From Symplocastrum torsivum CPER-KK1 (lineage in GTDB: Bacteria; Cyanobacteriota; Cyanobacteriia; Cyanobacteriales; Coleofasciculaceae), in assembly GCA_019358875.1 (NCBI GenBank), contig JAHHIF010000002.1, forward strand, positions 186,001 through 250,000: a stretch of 64,000 bases of DNA. Reading direction: 5' to 3'. Each line of letters begins with the position of its first letter. The first letter of the stretch is position 1. The notes under the pieces are model-generated. The model saw nothing but the letters and a program-made list of their open reading frames with translations. It had not been told where the DNA came from and ran no database searches. This document shows, one piece after another, positions 18,464 through 27,318 of this stretch. The position numbers were made by a program, and so were the translations under genes.

Positions 18464-18572
18464 AGTGCAAGAAGGCAGAAAATAGGAGGCTCCAGGGCAG
18501 AAAGACTATGGCTTGCACAGTAAGCTTTTCAACCTTTTTTAACGGGATAGTTATTTCCGCCGTGCTGCACTA
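18464..18572 (-). repeat. Dispersed ~110-bp element, copy A
   Basis: Read on the minus strand it starts GTGCAGCACGGCGGAAATAA and continues CTATCC, then diverges and ends CTGCCTTCTTGCACT. The same start and end occur in copies at 33682-33792 and 46052-46164. Its ends carry short inverted AGTGCA/TGCACT sequences. No coding capacity. Confidence 0.7.
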
Positions 18573-18600
18573 GTAGAGACGCAATTAATTGCGTCTCTAC
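18573..18600. repeat. 28-bp perfect palindrome
   Basis: GTAGAGACGCAATT followed by its exact complement. Palindromes of this GTAGAGACG type are common interspersed repeats in filamentous cyanobacteria. It directly abuts repeat copy A. Confidence 0.85.
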
Positions 18601-18640
18601 TTTATTAAGGAGTCCAAATAAAAAAATATCCAGGTATTTT

Positions 18641-18699
18641 TTGTGGGGTGGCATCTTGCCTGCCCTAATTTAAATGGCAGGCGAGACGCCTGACCCACA
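18641..18699. repeat. Inverted repeat bounded by TTGTGGG/CCCACAA
   Basis: TTGTGGG at 18641-18647 pairs with CCCACAA at 18693-18699. The interior holds TGCC/GGCA arms around an AATTTAAAT core and a GGCGAGACGCC palindrome. It looks like a second class of cyanobacterial interspersed repeat, lying just downstream of dapF. Confidence 0.65.
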
Positions 18700-18757
18700 A
18701 GACAAGATTGGATAATTTATTTCTTGAAAATCCCTTAGTAGGGCTAGAGCGGCAAAA

Positions 18758-19621
18758 TTATAGCTTGCCAGTAAATACTTTCTCTGCGGGTCCGGTCATA
18801 TATAGTCGTTGGTCTTGCTCTGACCATTCAATTTCTAGACAGCCACCAGGAAGTTCGACAGTACAAATGCGATCGCTTTTTCCCGTCAATACACCCGCCA
18901 CGACAGAAGCACATGCTCCCGTACCACAAGCCAGCGTTATCCCAGCACCCCGCTCCCAAACCCGCATCTTCAAGTAATCTGGGCGTACCACTTGAATAAA
19001 TTCTGTATTTGTCCGCTGCGGGAAAGCTGGATGATGCTCAAACTGAGGACCGATGGCTTCTAAAGGAATAGTGGCAACATCCTCAACAAAGGTAATGCAG
19101 TGAGGATTACCCATACTGACACAGGTAACTTGCCAGGATTGCCCTGCTGCTTCAATTGGGGTATTGATAACCTTGTGTTCAGCCGCCGCTAGAGTTGTGG
19201 GAATTTCGGCAGCACTCAGTTGGGGTAGCCCCATATCGACCCTAACTCTACCATTGCTTTCGAGTTTGAGCGTCATCACCCCCCCTAGGGTATGAATATG
19301 ATATTGTGCCTTTGGCGCATCAGAGGTGCCATGAGTTTTGGCATCAGCCCTCTCTAAATCCGAGAGAAACTGCGCTAAACAGCGAATGCCATTACCACAC
19401 ATTTCTGGCTCAGAGCCATCGGAGTTAAAAATCCGCATTGCGTAGTCCGTGCCGTCTTGTCCTGGTAGGGCGAAGATGACACCATCAGCACCAATACCAA
19501 AATGGCGATCGCATAATTTTATCGCTTGCTCTGACGTAATAACGGGTTCGGTAGTGACGCGATTATCAATCAGAATGAAGTCATTACCCAGACCGTGGTA
19601 CTTTGTAAATTCGATTTCCAT
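18758..19621 (-). CDS. dapF: Diaminopimelate epimerase
   Basis: DapF turns LL- into meso-diaminopimelate for lysine and peptidoglycan synthesis, using two cysteines as acid and base. Both are visible: Cys75 in MCGNGIRC and Cys232 in ACGTGAC. The N-terminus [15 protein letters not shown] is the canonical family start. The length of 287 residues is normal. The gene is divergent from hfq with only 35 bases between the start codons, so their promoters must overlap. Confidence 0.97.
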   Translation of the reverse strand: MEIEFTKYHGLGNDFILIDNRVTTEPVITSEQAIKLCDRHFGIGADGVIFALPGQDGTDYAMRIFNSDGSEPEMCGNGIRCLAQFLSDLERADAKTHGTSDAPKAQYHIHTLGGVMTLKLESNGRVRVDMGLPQLSAAEIPTTLAAAEHKVINTPIEAAGQSWQVTCVSMGNPHCITFVEDVATIPLEAIGPQFEHHPAFPQRTNTEFIQVVRPDYLKMRVWERGAGITLACGTGACASVVAGVLTGKSDRICTVELPGGCLEIEWSEQDQRLYMTGPAEKVFTGKL

Positions 19622-19656
19622 AGATATATACCTCCACTTACTTAAGGATTTGCTGC

Positions 19657-19905
19657 ATGGCTGAATTCGATCCGGGTCTACCCAGCTTTCGTCAAATTCA
19701 AGGCTTCATAAAAGAGGGACAAGAGGTAGAGATCAAACTTCTTACCCAAGATGTGCTACTCGGTCAGATTCGTTGGCAAGATCAGCACTGTATCTGTCTC
19801 AACTCGTCCGATGGTCAGCCAATGGTTGTTTGGCGTCATGCCATTGCTTATATCAAGCCACAAAATGGGGACTATGGGAGCCGCGCTCTACAAACAATTG
19901 AGTAA
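19657..19905 (+). CDS. hfq: Cyanobacterial-type Hfq RNA-binding protein
   Basis: An 82-residue Sm-like protein of the cyanobacterial Hfq branch. The Sm1 region reads [19 protein letters not shown] and the Sm2 region [14 protein letters not shown], in place of the enterobacterial YKHA motif. In cyanobacteria this Hfq lacks canonical RNA-binding residues and, in Synechocystis, is known to act with the type IV pilus motor PilB1 and to be needed for motility. That fits the presence of a pilA locus elsewhere in the window. A TTAAGGA element precedes the ATG. Confidence 0.92.
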   Translation: MAEFDPGLPSFRQIQGFIKEGQEVEIKLLTQDVLLGQIRWQDQHCICLNSSDGQPMVVWRHAIAYIKPQNGDYGSRALQTIE

Positions 19906-19965
19906 CTAATATAGAGCTATCAGCTATCAGTGGTCAGCTTTCTAACGGTGGCTAGTTTTCTGAGG

Positions 19966-22311
19966 CTAATCGCCACTTCGCTGACTATCTAAAGGGAGAA
20001 ACTCTTGCAGAGCTTCGCTTACAGGTGCCTTGAGTACCGGGAGTGAGATCACAGGGATCTCGGTTCCCTGGACAATCCACTGCCGTAATTGCTTGAGCGG
20101 ATAACTACCACCGCATAAGAGCAAGTGGTCGCCGGAATGCACATCTGCGCCCCCATCGGGAAAGGCGATGAACTTTCCTTCCCGACGAATTGCTTGGACA
20201 GAAACGCCGTATTGCCGCCGGAAATGTAGCTCCCAAAGCGCTTTTCCAACGGCAGGACTTCCTGGGGGCACTTGCACCCACTGTACAGGTGTACTGGCTC
20301 CTGGGACTGCCACTCCCCCTTTTGCGAGTTCATTAAACGCCGCAATTTCCTCAGGTTCTCCTACTACTAATAAGCGATCGCCTTTTTTCAACCGAGTCTG
20401 TTCGTTAGGATAGTCAATTTCCTCACCTCCAGCACGACGAATCGCGACCAAACTCACACCTGTCAATTGGCGAGTATTTGCTTCTTTTAGCGTCATGCCA
20501 GTCAGCGGTGAATCATCTGGCAAGTTGTACCACTTGCTGTTCATTTCCTGCGCTGCCAACTTTAGTTCGCGTGCAATCTGAGATGAAGTTTGAGACGTGC
20601 GTAAGTCCAGGTAATGAGAATCGCGAATTTGCTGCATTTCTCGTTGAATGAGGGGTACGAATAAACCCATACCGCCGAGTAGATGGGTTGCCAATTCCAA
20701 ACTCGCCTCAAACTCTGGTTGCACTACCTCTTTGGCTCCCAGTTGATAGAACAATTCAATGTCCCGGTCATTGTTAGCACGAACAACAATATCCAAATCA
20801 GGGTCTAGCTCTAATGCCCGTTTCAAGGAGAGTCGGCTACTCATCGGGTCAGGCAAGGTGATTGCTATCCCTTTTGCCTTATCTACCCCAGCCGTTTCTA
20901 ACACATGTAAACTCGCCGCATTGCCATACACATAAGGTATACCCGCTTCTCTTAACTTTTGGATGCTACTTTCCGACTGATCAATTACCACAACTGGATA
21001 GTGATGCTCCTGTAACAGCCGCACAACATTACGTCCAACTTGACCATAGCCGCAAACCACAACATGATCTTGTATCGGCAAATCCCCCGACACTTCTTGC
21101 GGGATATCTGTTGTGTCGAGATAGCGCTTCAGCCCTTCCCATCCCTCAATCCAGGTAAAAAGTTTTGGAACTAGCTGCATTACAAACGGCGTAACCACTA
21201 GCGTTACTGCTGTTGTCCCCAAAATCAAGAGATAAACCCGTCGGGAAACAAGTCCCAAAGATTGCCCTTCACTAGCCAGGACAAACGAAAACTCCCCAAT
21301 CTGAGCTAATCCTAAACCAGCAATTATTGCTGTCTTCAAGGGATAGCGGAAGACTTTGACCAACGGTGTGATAATCAAAAACTTGCCGACAAATACCAGT
21401 AAAACCAATCCCAGAATCAATTCCAGGTTGTTCCACAGGAAAATCGGGTCAATCAGCATCCCAATTGCGGCAAAAAATAGAGCGGCAAATACATCCCGCA
21501 GCGGTTCTACATAAGCCAGAGTTTGGTCGGCGTATTCCACCTCTGAAATCATCAAACCCGCGACAAAGGCTCCCATTTCAATCGAAAGCCCTAACTTATC
21601 CGTTAGTAATGCGATCGCCATACAGAGGGTAACGACACCAAGCAAAAATAGCTCTCGACTCTCTGTGCGAGCTAAGTGTCGCAGCAGAGGTGGAATTAAC
21701 CAAATGCCAACAGCTACGGCACCAGCGGCAAATAATCCAATTTTTAATAAAGCGAGTCCCACCGCTATTCCGAGTGCTTCCGGTGGTTGATCGAGTGCTG
21801 GTAGTACTGCCAGCATCAATCCCAGTGCCAAATCCTGTACTACTAGAATCCCCAGCATCACTTGTCCGTGAGGGGTTCCGGCTTCATTACGCTCCATCAA
21901 GCACTTGAGGACAACCGCTGTCGAGGACAAGGACAAAATTGCTCCGAGGAAAACTCCCTGTGGGGGTGAACTCACCCACCCCATAACTAGAGACACCAAA
22001 GTTGTCACCAGGATAGTCAAAGCAATTTGTAGTCCACCACCTCCTAATGCGATCGCCTGGACTTTTTTGAGTTCTGCAAAGGAAAACTCAACGCCTAGGG
22101 CAAATAACAAAAAAGCCACCCCAAGCTGTGCCAGGGTTTCTATCTGAACCAGTTCTTTAATTAGACCAAGACCTGCGGGACCAACAATCATGCCTCCCAA
22201 GAGATAGCCCAACAAAGCAGGTTGACGGCAAAGAGATGCCAAGAGTCCACCGACAGCGGCGGCGGCGAGAACAGACACAAAGTCAACGATTAGTCGGAAG
22301 TCTTCTTGCAC
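19966..22311 (-). CDS. CPA2 (Kef-type) cation:proton antiporter with RCK domain
   Basis: A 781-residue transporter. The first ~390 residues form about twelve membrane spans of the CPA2 Na+/K+:H+ antiporter fold (LFALGVEFSFAELKK, SLSSTAVVLKCL). A TrkA-N NAD-binding domain follows (HVVVCGYGQVGRNVVRLL, about residue 410), and one or two TrkA-C regions close the protein (GVSLVAIRRAGGEE; YGVSVQAIRREGKF). The RCK part should gate transport by binding nucleotide or ions. Ion choice between K+ and Na+ cannot be read from sequence. The start is GTG at 22311. Confidence 0.92.
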   Translation of the reverse strand: MQEDFRLIVDFVSVLAAAAVGGLLASLCRQPALLGYLLGGMIVGPAGLGLIKELVQIETLAQLGVAFLLFALGVEFSFAELKKVQAIALGGGGLQIALTILVTTLVSLVMGWVSSPPQGVFLGAILSLSSTAVVLKCLMERNEAGTPHGQVMLGILVVQDLALGLMLAVLPALDQPPEALGIAVGLALLKIGLFAAGAVAVGIWLIPPLLRHLARTESRELFLLGVVTLCMAIALLTDKLGLSIEMGAFVAGLMISEVEYADQTLAYVEPLRDVFAALFFAAIGMLIDPIFLWNNLELILGLVLLVFVGKFLIITPLVKVFRYPLKTAIIAGLGLAQIGEFSFVLASEGQSLGLVSRRVYLLILGTTAVTLVVTPFVMQLVPKLFTWIEGWEGLKRYLDTTDIPQEVSGDLPIQDHVVVCGYGQVGRNVVRLLQEHHYPVVVIDQSESSIQKLREAGIPYVYGNAASLHVLETAGVDKAKGIAITLPDPMSSRLSLKRALELDPDLDIVVRANNDRDIELFYQLGAKEVVQPEFEASLELATHLLGGMGLFVPLIQREMQQIRDSHYLDLRTSQTSSQIARELKLAAQEMNSKWYNLPDDSPLTGMTLKEANTRQLTGVSLVAIRRAGGEEIDYPNEQTRLKKGDRLLVVGEPEEIAAFNELAKGGVAVPGASTPVQWVQVPPGSPAVGKALWELHFRRQYGVSVQAIRREGKFIAFPDGGADVHSGDHLLLCGGSYPLKQLRQWIVQGTEIPVISLPVLKAPVSEALQEFLPLDSQRSGD

Positions 22312-22497
22312 CTGTTTTATCTGAGAAAAGTATTAAGCTCTATTAACCTATAGAATACAAAGTTTTAATGCTCCTCTGTTACTCTGGGTCAGCTTAGAGC
22401 AAAAATTCAACGAGAAGCGTTGGAAACAGTTCGTGCGAGATGATAGTCTATCCGCTATTAGTAGCTAAACCGTTGTCAACAAACAGATAGAGGATTA

Positions 22498-23445
22498 TTG
22501 ACTGTGCCTTCAATGCCTACTTCGTCTCCATCACGCTCCCGCCGAAGCTGGCTTGCCAATGCTAGTTTGTGGGTTCGACGCCAACGCACTAATTGGTTAC
22601 GAACCAGCCTGACTCTTGGCATCATTATTGCGATCGTTGCAGTAGCGGTGCCAGTACGAGCGGTGCAAGTGAGCTTATCACCGACTAACCTTCAGTTGGG
22701 TGATACATTATCCGTGGTCGTTCAACAAAGCCCGACCCTGAACAGCACTCCCACGATGAAAATGGGTGGGAAAACTTATCCAACTTTTATCACAAATTCA
22801 GGTAACTTCCGGGCGTTATTGCCGACTACACCTCTTGATCAACCAGGAACGCTGCAAATTCAGGTTGAAGGAGGGGGTGAAGTCAAAAAATTGTCAGTAC
22901 CTTTGCGGAATCGCTCGTTTCCAACACAGCGTATCCGGCTTTCCGGAGCAGCTGGACAGTCTGCTACACAGCAGGAATTGGATCGGGTAGCCGCTTTCAA
23001 ACAACTGGAGACACCAGAGAAATATTGGAAGGGGCCGTTCTTGAAACCTAATAGTGGTGCAATCTCGTCCGGTTACGGAATCCGCCGCTATTACAACGGT
23101 GTATTTGCTAAAGATTACTACCATCGTGGTGTAGACTACGCAGGAGGCATGGGTTCACCAGTGGTTGCCCCTGCGGCGGGTCGAGTCGCCTTGGTCGGAA
23201 GAGTCTCTGAAGGCTTCCGGGTGCATGGCAACACCGTGGGAATTGACCACGGTCAAGGCGTTACTAGTATCATGTTGCACCTGAGCCGCATTGATGTCCG
23301 AGAAGGGGAAATGGTACAAGCGGGTCAAAAAATCGGTGCTATTGGTTCTACGGGTGCTTCTACGGGTCCGCACTTACACTGGGGTCTGTATGTTCACGGT
23401 CTTTCTGTTGACCCAGTACCTTGGCGATTTGAGGGATTTGAGTAA
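22498..23445 (+). CDS. M23 family (LytM/NlpD-like) peptidase
   Basis: A 315-residue membrane-anchored protein. After a basic N-terminus comes one hydrophobic segment (about 38-58), then a beta-rich linker domain, and a C-terminal LytM domain. The zinc motifs are HRGVD (HxxxD) at about 205 and HLHWG (HxH) at about 298. Such proteins cut or regulate cutting of peptidoglycan cross-bridges during growth and division. Start TTG 22498 or GTG 22504, and the frame cannot decide. No operon partner. Confidence 0.9.
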   Translation: MTVPSMPTSSPSRSRRSWLANASLWVRRQRTNWLRTSLTLGIIIAIVAVAVPVRAVQVSLSPTNLQLGDTLSVVVQQSPTLNSTPTMKMGGKTYPTFITNSGNFRALLPTTPLDQPGTLQIQVEGGGEVKKLSVPLRNRSFPTQRIRLSGAAGQSATQQELDRVAAFKQLETPEKYWKGPFLKPNSGAISSGYGIRRYYNGVFAKDYYHRGVDYAGGMGSPVVAPAAGRVALVGRVSEGFRVHGNTVGIDHGQGVTSIMLHLSRIDVREGEMVQAGQKIGAIGSTGASTGPHLHWGLYVHGLSVDPVPWRFEGFE

Positions 23446-23564
23446 AACTTGTTTTAAGTTTTGCTGAAATTTTCAACGATGACGCGGATCTTGTGTTCAT
23501 TTGAAGAAAACTTATGGCAGGTTTCCTCTTCCTCGCTGAAAAAAGGGAAGCACACTCCAACATC

Positions 23565-24122
23565 ATGAGTATTGAAAAAATCGTAGAACAAGCTCTACAA
23601 GATGGTTACTTGACCCCAGTAATGGAAACAGAGGTGGGGCGTATTTGTGACACAGCCTCGGAGCTTTCCATTGAAGAGTACATGGCGTTGGATCGGCTGA
23701 TGGGGGCACTTCTAACGGGTGAAGTGGTTGCAGTGCCCCGCAAGCAGTTTATTAATGTGATGGAGGAGTTGGTGCTAACAGAAGCGATCGCACGAGTCGC
23801 TGAAATTGAAGCGACAAGCGATCGCGTCTTGGATGTCGGCGATATTGCCGCCTACGCGCTGAACCGACTGCCACCTCTATATGCCACAACCGAAGAAGGT
23901 GCAAAATACCAGCGTCAGCGAGCAAATGAGGAACTTCATGAGTTGATTACTCAACAAGTCGGTAATGCGATCTCCCGTAACTTGGATCGACCCAATTTTG
24001 GCTCTGAACGTCAAGCGATCGGGAAAAGCAGTGGAGGTGATGTCCTCAAGCAGGTGAGTAGCTTGCTACAGGTTTACGCACCCAGCTTTGAGCCAAAATC
24101 GCCAAGCAATAGCTTTGAGTAG
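23565..24122 (+). CDS. ComFB-family protein
   Basis: A protein of 185 residues from ATG 23565 (frame open from 23514). The middle part carries the late-competence ComFB domain: KQFINVMEELVLTEAIARV, then DVGDIAAYALNRLPPLYATT and YQRQRANEELHELI. Cyanobacterial ComFB proteins have been reported to bind c-di-GMP and to affect pilus-dependent behaviour and competence. The N-terminal ~60 residues are acidic and helical, the C-terminal tail is Ser-rich. The window also holds hfq and a pilA locus, but there is no direct operon link. Confidence 0.88.
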   Translation: MSIEKIVEQALQDGYLTPVMETEVGRICDTASELSIEEYMALDRLMGALLTGEVVAVPRKQFINVMEELVLTEAIARVAEIEATSDRVLDVGDIAAYALNRLPPLYATTEEGAKYQRQRANEELHELITQQVGNAISRNLDRPNFGSERQAIGKSSGGDVLKQVSSLLQVYAPSFEPKSPSNSFE

Positions 24123-24247
24123 CACTCGTTAGCCGTTGGTTGGAAAACTATAGTAAAAGGCAAAAGGCAGAAGGTTTATTACAAGTACGTGGTTGTTTGG
24201 GTTCTTAAATCTGTCCTAACCTTTATGGCTACAGCTATAACTACAAA

Positions 24248-24279
24248 CAACCAACAACCAACAACCAACGACCAACAAC
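24248..24279. repeat. Heptanucleotide tandem repeat (CAACCAA)4
   Basis: Three exact CAACCAA units, a CGACCAA variant and a partial unit, ending three bases before the stop codon of the L,D-transpeptidase gene on the other strand. Confidence 0.85.
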
Positions 24280-24282
24280 ATC

Positions 24283-24849
24283 CTATTTCTGAACAACAAC
24301 TGGTGTTCCTACACTCACCTGCTCATACAAGGCTCGAATATCACTATTACGCATCCGCAAGCAGCCGTGGGAAACTGGCTGACCAATCAGTTGCTCTTTG
24401 TTGGTGCCATGGAACCCTATTTGATGCTGTCCATCAGACCAAAAACTGATCCAGCGATCGCCTAAAGGATTATCAGGCCCAGTAGTGATTAGTTCACCCG
24501 TGATCGGCTGCTGCCAGACTGGATTGCGTTGCTTTTGTATCACTTTAAAGGTGCCAGTAGGAGTCTCCCAACCGGGTTGACCAACAGCGACTGGGTAGCT
24601 TGAGAGGCGTTGCTTTCCCCAGTAGGTGTAGGCACGAGCATCACTCAAATCAACAACGACCTTAGTATGAAGCGAAGCGATCGCATGAGCCAGAAGGGGG
24701 ATGGCTGGTGAAACCTGGATCAGCTTAGGTTTTGCTGGCAGAGGCTTTGGCTTTGGCTCTTGTCGTGCTGCTGAAAACAACACTGCCGCTCCTCCAAAGC
24801 AAAGCAGCATCACGCTTGTCTTGAATGAGTTTATGATGCCCATATTCAC
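24283..24849 (-). CDS. L,D-transpeptidase (YkuD domain)
   Basis: A 188-residue exported protein with an N-terminal hydrophobic anchor (VMLLCFGGAAVLFSA). The YkuD catalytic region shows HGTNKEQLIGQPVSHGCLRM, with the nucleophile at Cys163. L,D-transpeptidases make 3-3 cross-links in peptidoglycan or attach proteins to it. Its GTG start overlaps the TGA stop of the response regulator upstream (GTGA), so the two are co-translated. The pairing of a single-domain regulator with a wall enzyme is unusual. Confidence 0.92.
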   Translation of the reverse strand: MNMGIINSFKTSVMLLCFGGAAVLFSAARQEPKPKPLPAKPKLIQVSPAIPLLAHAIASLHTKVVVDLSDARAYTYWGKQRLSSYPVAVGQPGWETPTGTFKVIQKQRNPVWQQPITGELITTGPDNPLGDRWISFWSDGQHQIGFHGTNKEQLIGQPVSHGCLRMRNSDIRALYEQVSVGTPVVVQK

Positions 24850-25307
24850 TCATGAGTGTTCGCAGGCGGCAACTCTACAATATCAAACCAGTACTCGGCT
24901 AGCGTATTCATTGCCTCAACTAGCAATTCAAATGTGCTTGGCTTAGTTAGGTAAGAACTTGCTCCTAGCTCATAACTACGACGAATGTCTTCCTCTGATG
25001 ATGAGGATGTCAGCATGACAATCGGAATGCGCCGGAGCTTAGGGTTAGCTTTAATGATTTGTAGTGCCTCAATTCCATTAATTTTTGGTAGATACAAATC
25101 TAGCAAGATCAGATTAGGGTGTGGAGCGCTCACCAACTCGCTATACTGGCGGCGACGCTGTAGATAGTCCAGCAGCTCCTCACCATCTTTAACGATATAC
25201 AACTTGTAACGTAGACGACTCTCACCGAGCGCCTGCTTGATCGAGATCTGGTCGTCAGGCGTATCTTCTGCTAGCAGAATGGTGATGCGATCTCTAGGAT
25301 TCCTCAC
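24846..25307 (-). CDS. Single-domain response regulator, Rcp1-like
   Basis: A 153-residue CheY-like receiver without an output domain. The acidic pair is in LLAEDTPDD, the phospho-acceptor Asp in LILLDLYLPKINGIEAL, the conserved Thr/Ser in VMLTSSSSEEDI and the Lys in SSYLTKPSTF. The insertion around residues 45-60 and the EYWFDIVELP tail match the Rcp1 group that partners phytochrome-type histidine kinases in cyanobacteria. No kinase is adjacent. It overlaps the L,D-transpeptidase gene by 4 bases in an operon. Confidence 0.92.
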   Translation of the reverse strand: MRNPRDRITILLAEDTPDDQISIKQALGESRLRYKLYIVKDGEELLDYLQRRRQYSELVSAPHPNLILLDLYLPKINGIEALQIIKANPKLRRIPIVMLTSSSSEEDIRRSYELGASSYLTKPSTFELLVEAMNTLAEYWFDIVELPPANTHE

Positions 25308-25840
25308 TCTCGTCCTGACTCCTTTGGGCTATTTGGCAATCAAGCAGTTTTTAACCAATAGTAAAGATAATTTTCCGGAAAAATTGCCTTATGAAGAGAA
25401 TTCTGGTTATAGCTTCCAACGACGTAGACCTTCGACATTGAGTAGAGGTACATTGTACGCCTGGAATGGCAAAAGGCATAAATCCCGCCTGAGTGGTCAC
25501 GCTTTGAGTTTACAGTTTTTTTAGAGTTATGAGTTAAGAGTAATGAGCAATAAATTTTTAAAGTCGTTGAGCCGTAATCCTTACCTAATAAAGGGTTGTG
25601 AATTTTTAACGTCTTTTTCACCTTACTACTCATTACGCTCAAGTAACTTTTTTTAGTAGAACTCACCCGATTGGGGGATGCTCTATGACTGTCATAAAAG
25701 AAATGATAGTTGCCTTGTGCTTGCTAATGCTTGCGTACTCACATCTAAAAGGCAATTACAAAGTCGCTGATTGATGCGGGAACTCTATGTGAAAGTTGTG
25801 CGTCTTTGGGAGGAAGGATGTTCTAGCACCCATTCCATCC
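25308..25840. other. Intergenic region between response regulator and sigG
   Basis: About 530 bases holding divergent promoters. A minus-strand frame (25340-25666) has no family resemblance and an unlikely composition. A GCCTGGAATGGC-like inverted sequence lies near 25460. Nothing else is recognised. Confidence 0.35.
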
Positions 25841-26497
25841 ATGAACCAATCGACTTCTGTAACTTGGTCAACCGTTGAGGCAACAGTCCCTCAAGTATCG
25901 GTGCAACCCGACAAACTCTCAAACTATGACTTGATTTTGCGCTGTCAGGACGGACTTCGCCCTGATCGGACTGCCTTTGCTGAACTTCTGCGTCGATATC
26001 AGTCCCATGTGGATAAGATTTTGTACCACTTGGCTCCCGACTGGCAGGATAGAGCTGACTTGGCGCAAGAAGTTTGGATTCGGGTTTACCGCAACATCAA
26101 GCGATTGCAAGAGCCAGTCAAGTTCCGGGGCTGGTTGAGCCGCATTGCTACGAATTTGTTCTATGATGAACTGCGTAAGCGCAAACGGGTCGCCAATCCT
26201 CTTTCGCTAGATGCTCCACGTCGTCTGGATGACGGAGAAATGGACTGGGAAATAGCCTCAGACAATCCCAATCCTGACGATGATATGACAACACGGGAGT
26301 TCTATGAACAGCTTCGTGAAGCCATCTCAGACTTGCCAGAGGTATTTCGGACAACTATTGTTCTGAGGGAAATTGAAGGCATGGCTTATGAGGAAATTGC
26401 TGAAATCACTGGCGTTTCCTTAGGTACCGTAAAGTCAAGAATTGCCAGAGCCAGATCTAGACTCCAATCCCAGCTTCAAACCTACTTAGAAGCCTAA
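25841..26497 (+). CDS. sigG: ECF sigma factor, SigG-like
   Basis: An extracytoplasmic-function sigma-70 factor of the cyanobacterial SigG group. Region 2 spans FAELLRRYQSHVDKIL to RIATNLFYDELRKRKR and region 4 is DLPEVFRTTIVLREIEG plus the helix-turn-helix EIAEITGVSLGTVKSRI. The ATG at 25841 (218 residues) is preferred because homologous proteins start just before LSNYDLILRCQ; the frame is open from TTG 25796. The next gene encodes a membrane anti-sigma-like protein, so it should respond to an envelope or thylakoid stress signal. Confidence 0.92.
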   Translation: MNQSTSVTWSTVEATVPQVSVQPDKLSNYDLILRCQDGLRPDRTAFAELLRRYQSHVDKILYHLAPDWQDRADLAQEVWIRVYRNIKRLQEPVKFRGWLSRIATNLFYDELRKRKRVANPLSLDAPRRLDDGEMDWEIASDNPNPDDDMTTREFYEQLREAISDLPEVFRTTIVLREIEGMAYEEIAEITGVSLGTVKSRIARARSRLQSQLQTYLEA

Positions 26498-26605
26498 TTT
26501 GGGTTTCTTTCTTAAGGACGGTAAGCTGAGGTGGTTGTCAGTTTATTATGGAATCTATAAAATATCCTTGGTTGAGCGCTTGCTATGACTTGGTAGTAGA
26601 CGGAA

Positions 26606-27154
26606 ATGACCTCTAATTTTGACGCTCGTAAACATTCCAGGCAGGAAGCTGCTAAACAGATGGATAGCCTACAGCGCGATCGCTTTGAATTACTTAGTGC
26701 ATTTATAGACGGTGAGGTAACAGCAGCAGAGCGTAGACAGGTGCAAGAGTTGTTGGCAACCGACGCGGATATGCAGCGTTTGCACTCCCGCCTTATGAAG
26801 CTACGCCAAGGTTTGCAAAAACTCCCAGTGCCAGCCGTTGATAACACGGCTCAAGATACGGCACAGGAAGTTTTCTCACGCATTGACCGTCGTCAGAATC
26901 GACGAACAGTCATGTGGGGTGGTGCTGCGATCGCAGCGATGGTTGTTGGTGCCTTATCAGGAATTCTTCCCGGAAGTGATTCACTGGTGCCACGGCTGGC
27001 TCAGTCTCTAAACCAAGAGGTGGCTCCAGAACCGCTAGAGATTGCGATTAACCGACCCGTGATTGAGATTCCTAAGGCAGCAGTAGCATTGCCTGAACAA
27101 TCCCTGGATCTACCCGCAGTACCCCATGAGACTAACCAGAATGATCTCAATTAA
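26606..27154 (+). CDS. Membrane anti-sigma factor-like protein, partner of SigG
   Basis: A 182-residue protein directly after sigG. The N-terminal cytoplasmic part (FELLSAFIDGEVTAAERRQV) matches the helical anti-sigma domain that clamps ECF sigma factors. One membrane span follows (GGAAIAAMVVGALSGILPG, about 105-123), then a Pro-rich outer domain. No zinc His-Cys-Cys triad is visible. In Synechocystis the corresponding gene pair is slr1545/slr1546, whose second product controls SigG. The function by homology of context is strong; the sensed signal is unknown. Confidence 0.85.
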   Translation: MTSNFDARKHSRQEAAKQMDSLQRDRFELLSAFIDGEVTAAERRQVQELLATDADMQRLHSRLMKLRQGLQKLPVPAVDNTAQDTAQEVFSRIDRRQNRRTVMWGGAAIAAMVVGALSGILPGSDSLVPRLAQSLNQEVAPEPLEIAINRPVIEIPKAAVALPEQSLDLPAVPHETNQNDLN

Positions 27155-27227
27155 ATCACAGGTATAGGATGCAGGTGTTTGGCTAAGTTGAGACATCTGT
27201 AAAGCTCTCCTGGATCTATTACAAGCC

Positions 27228-27268
27228 GAAAATCCGCTGATGCTCACTACTTAGACCAGCGGATTTTC
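27228..27268 (+). terminator. Hairpin after sigG/anti-sigma pair
   Basis: GAAAATCCGCTG (27228-27239) pairs exactly with CAGCGGATTTTC (27257-27268) around a 17-base loop, 74 bases after the stop. The U-tract is weak. Confidence 0.6.
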
Positions 27269-27318
27269 CGCATTGTTAAGCTCAACTCGTTCGGTTAGCC
27301 AAGTTTTAGAGACAAAGG

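Noticed and set aside
24248..24279. CAACCAA array considered as a CRISPR remnant
   Set aside because: The unit is 7 bases with no spacers; it is a simple tandem repeat.
25340..25666. 108-codon minus-strand frame between the response regulator and sigG
   Set aside because: Rich in Ser, Lys and Tyr without order, no ribosome site, in an A+T-rich promoter region.
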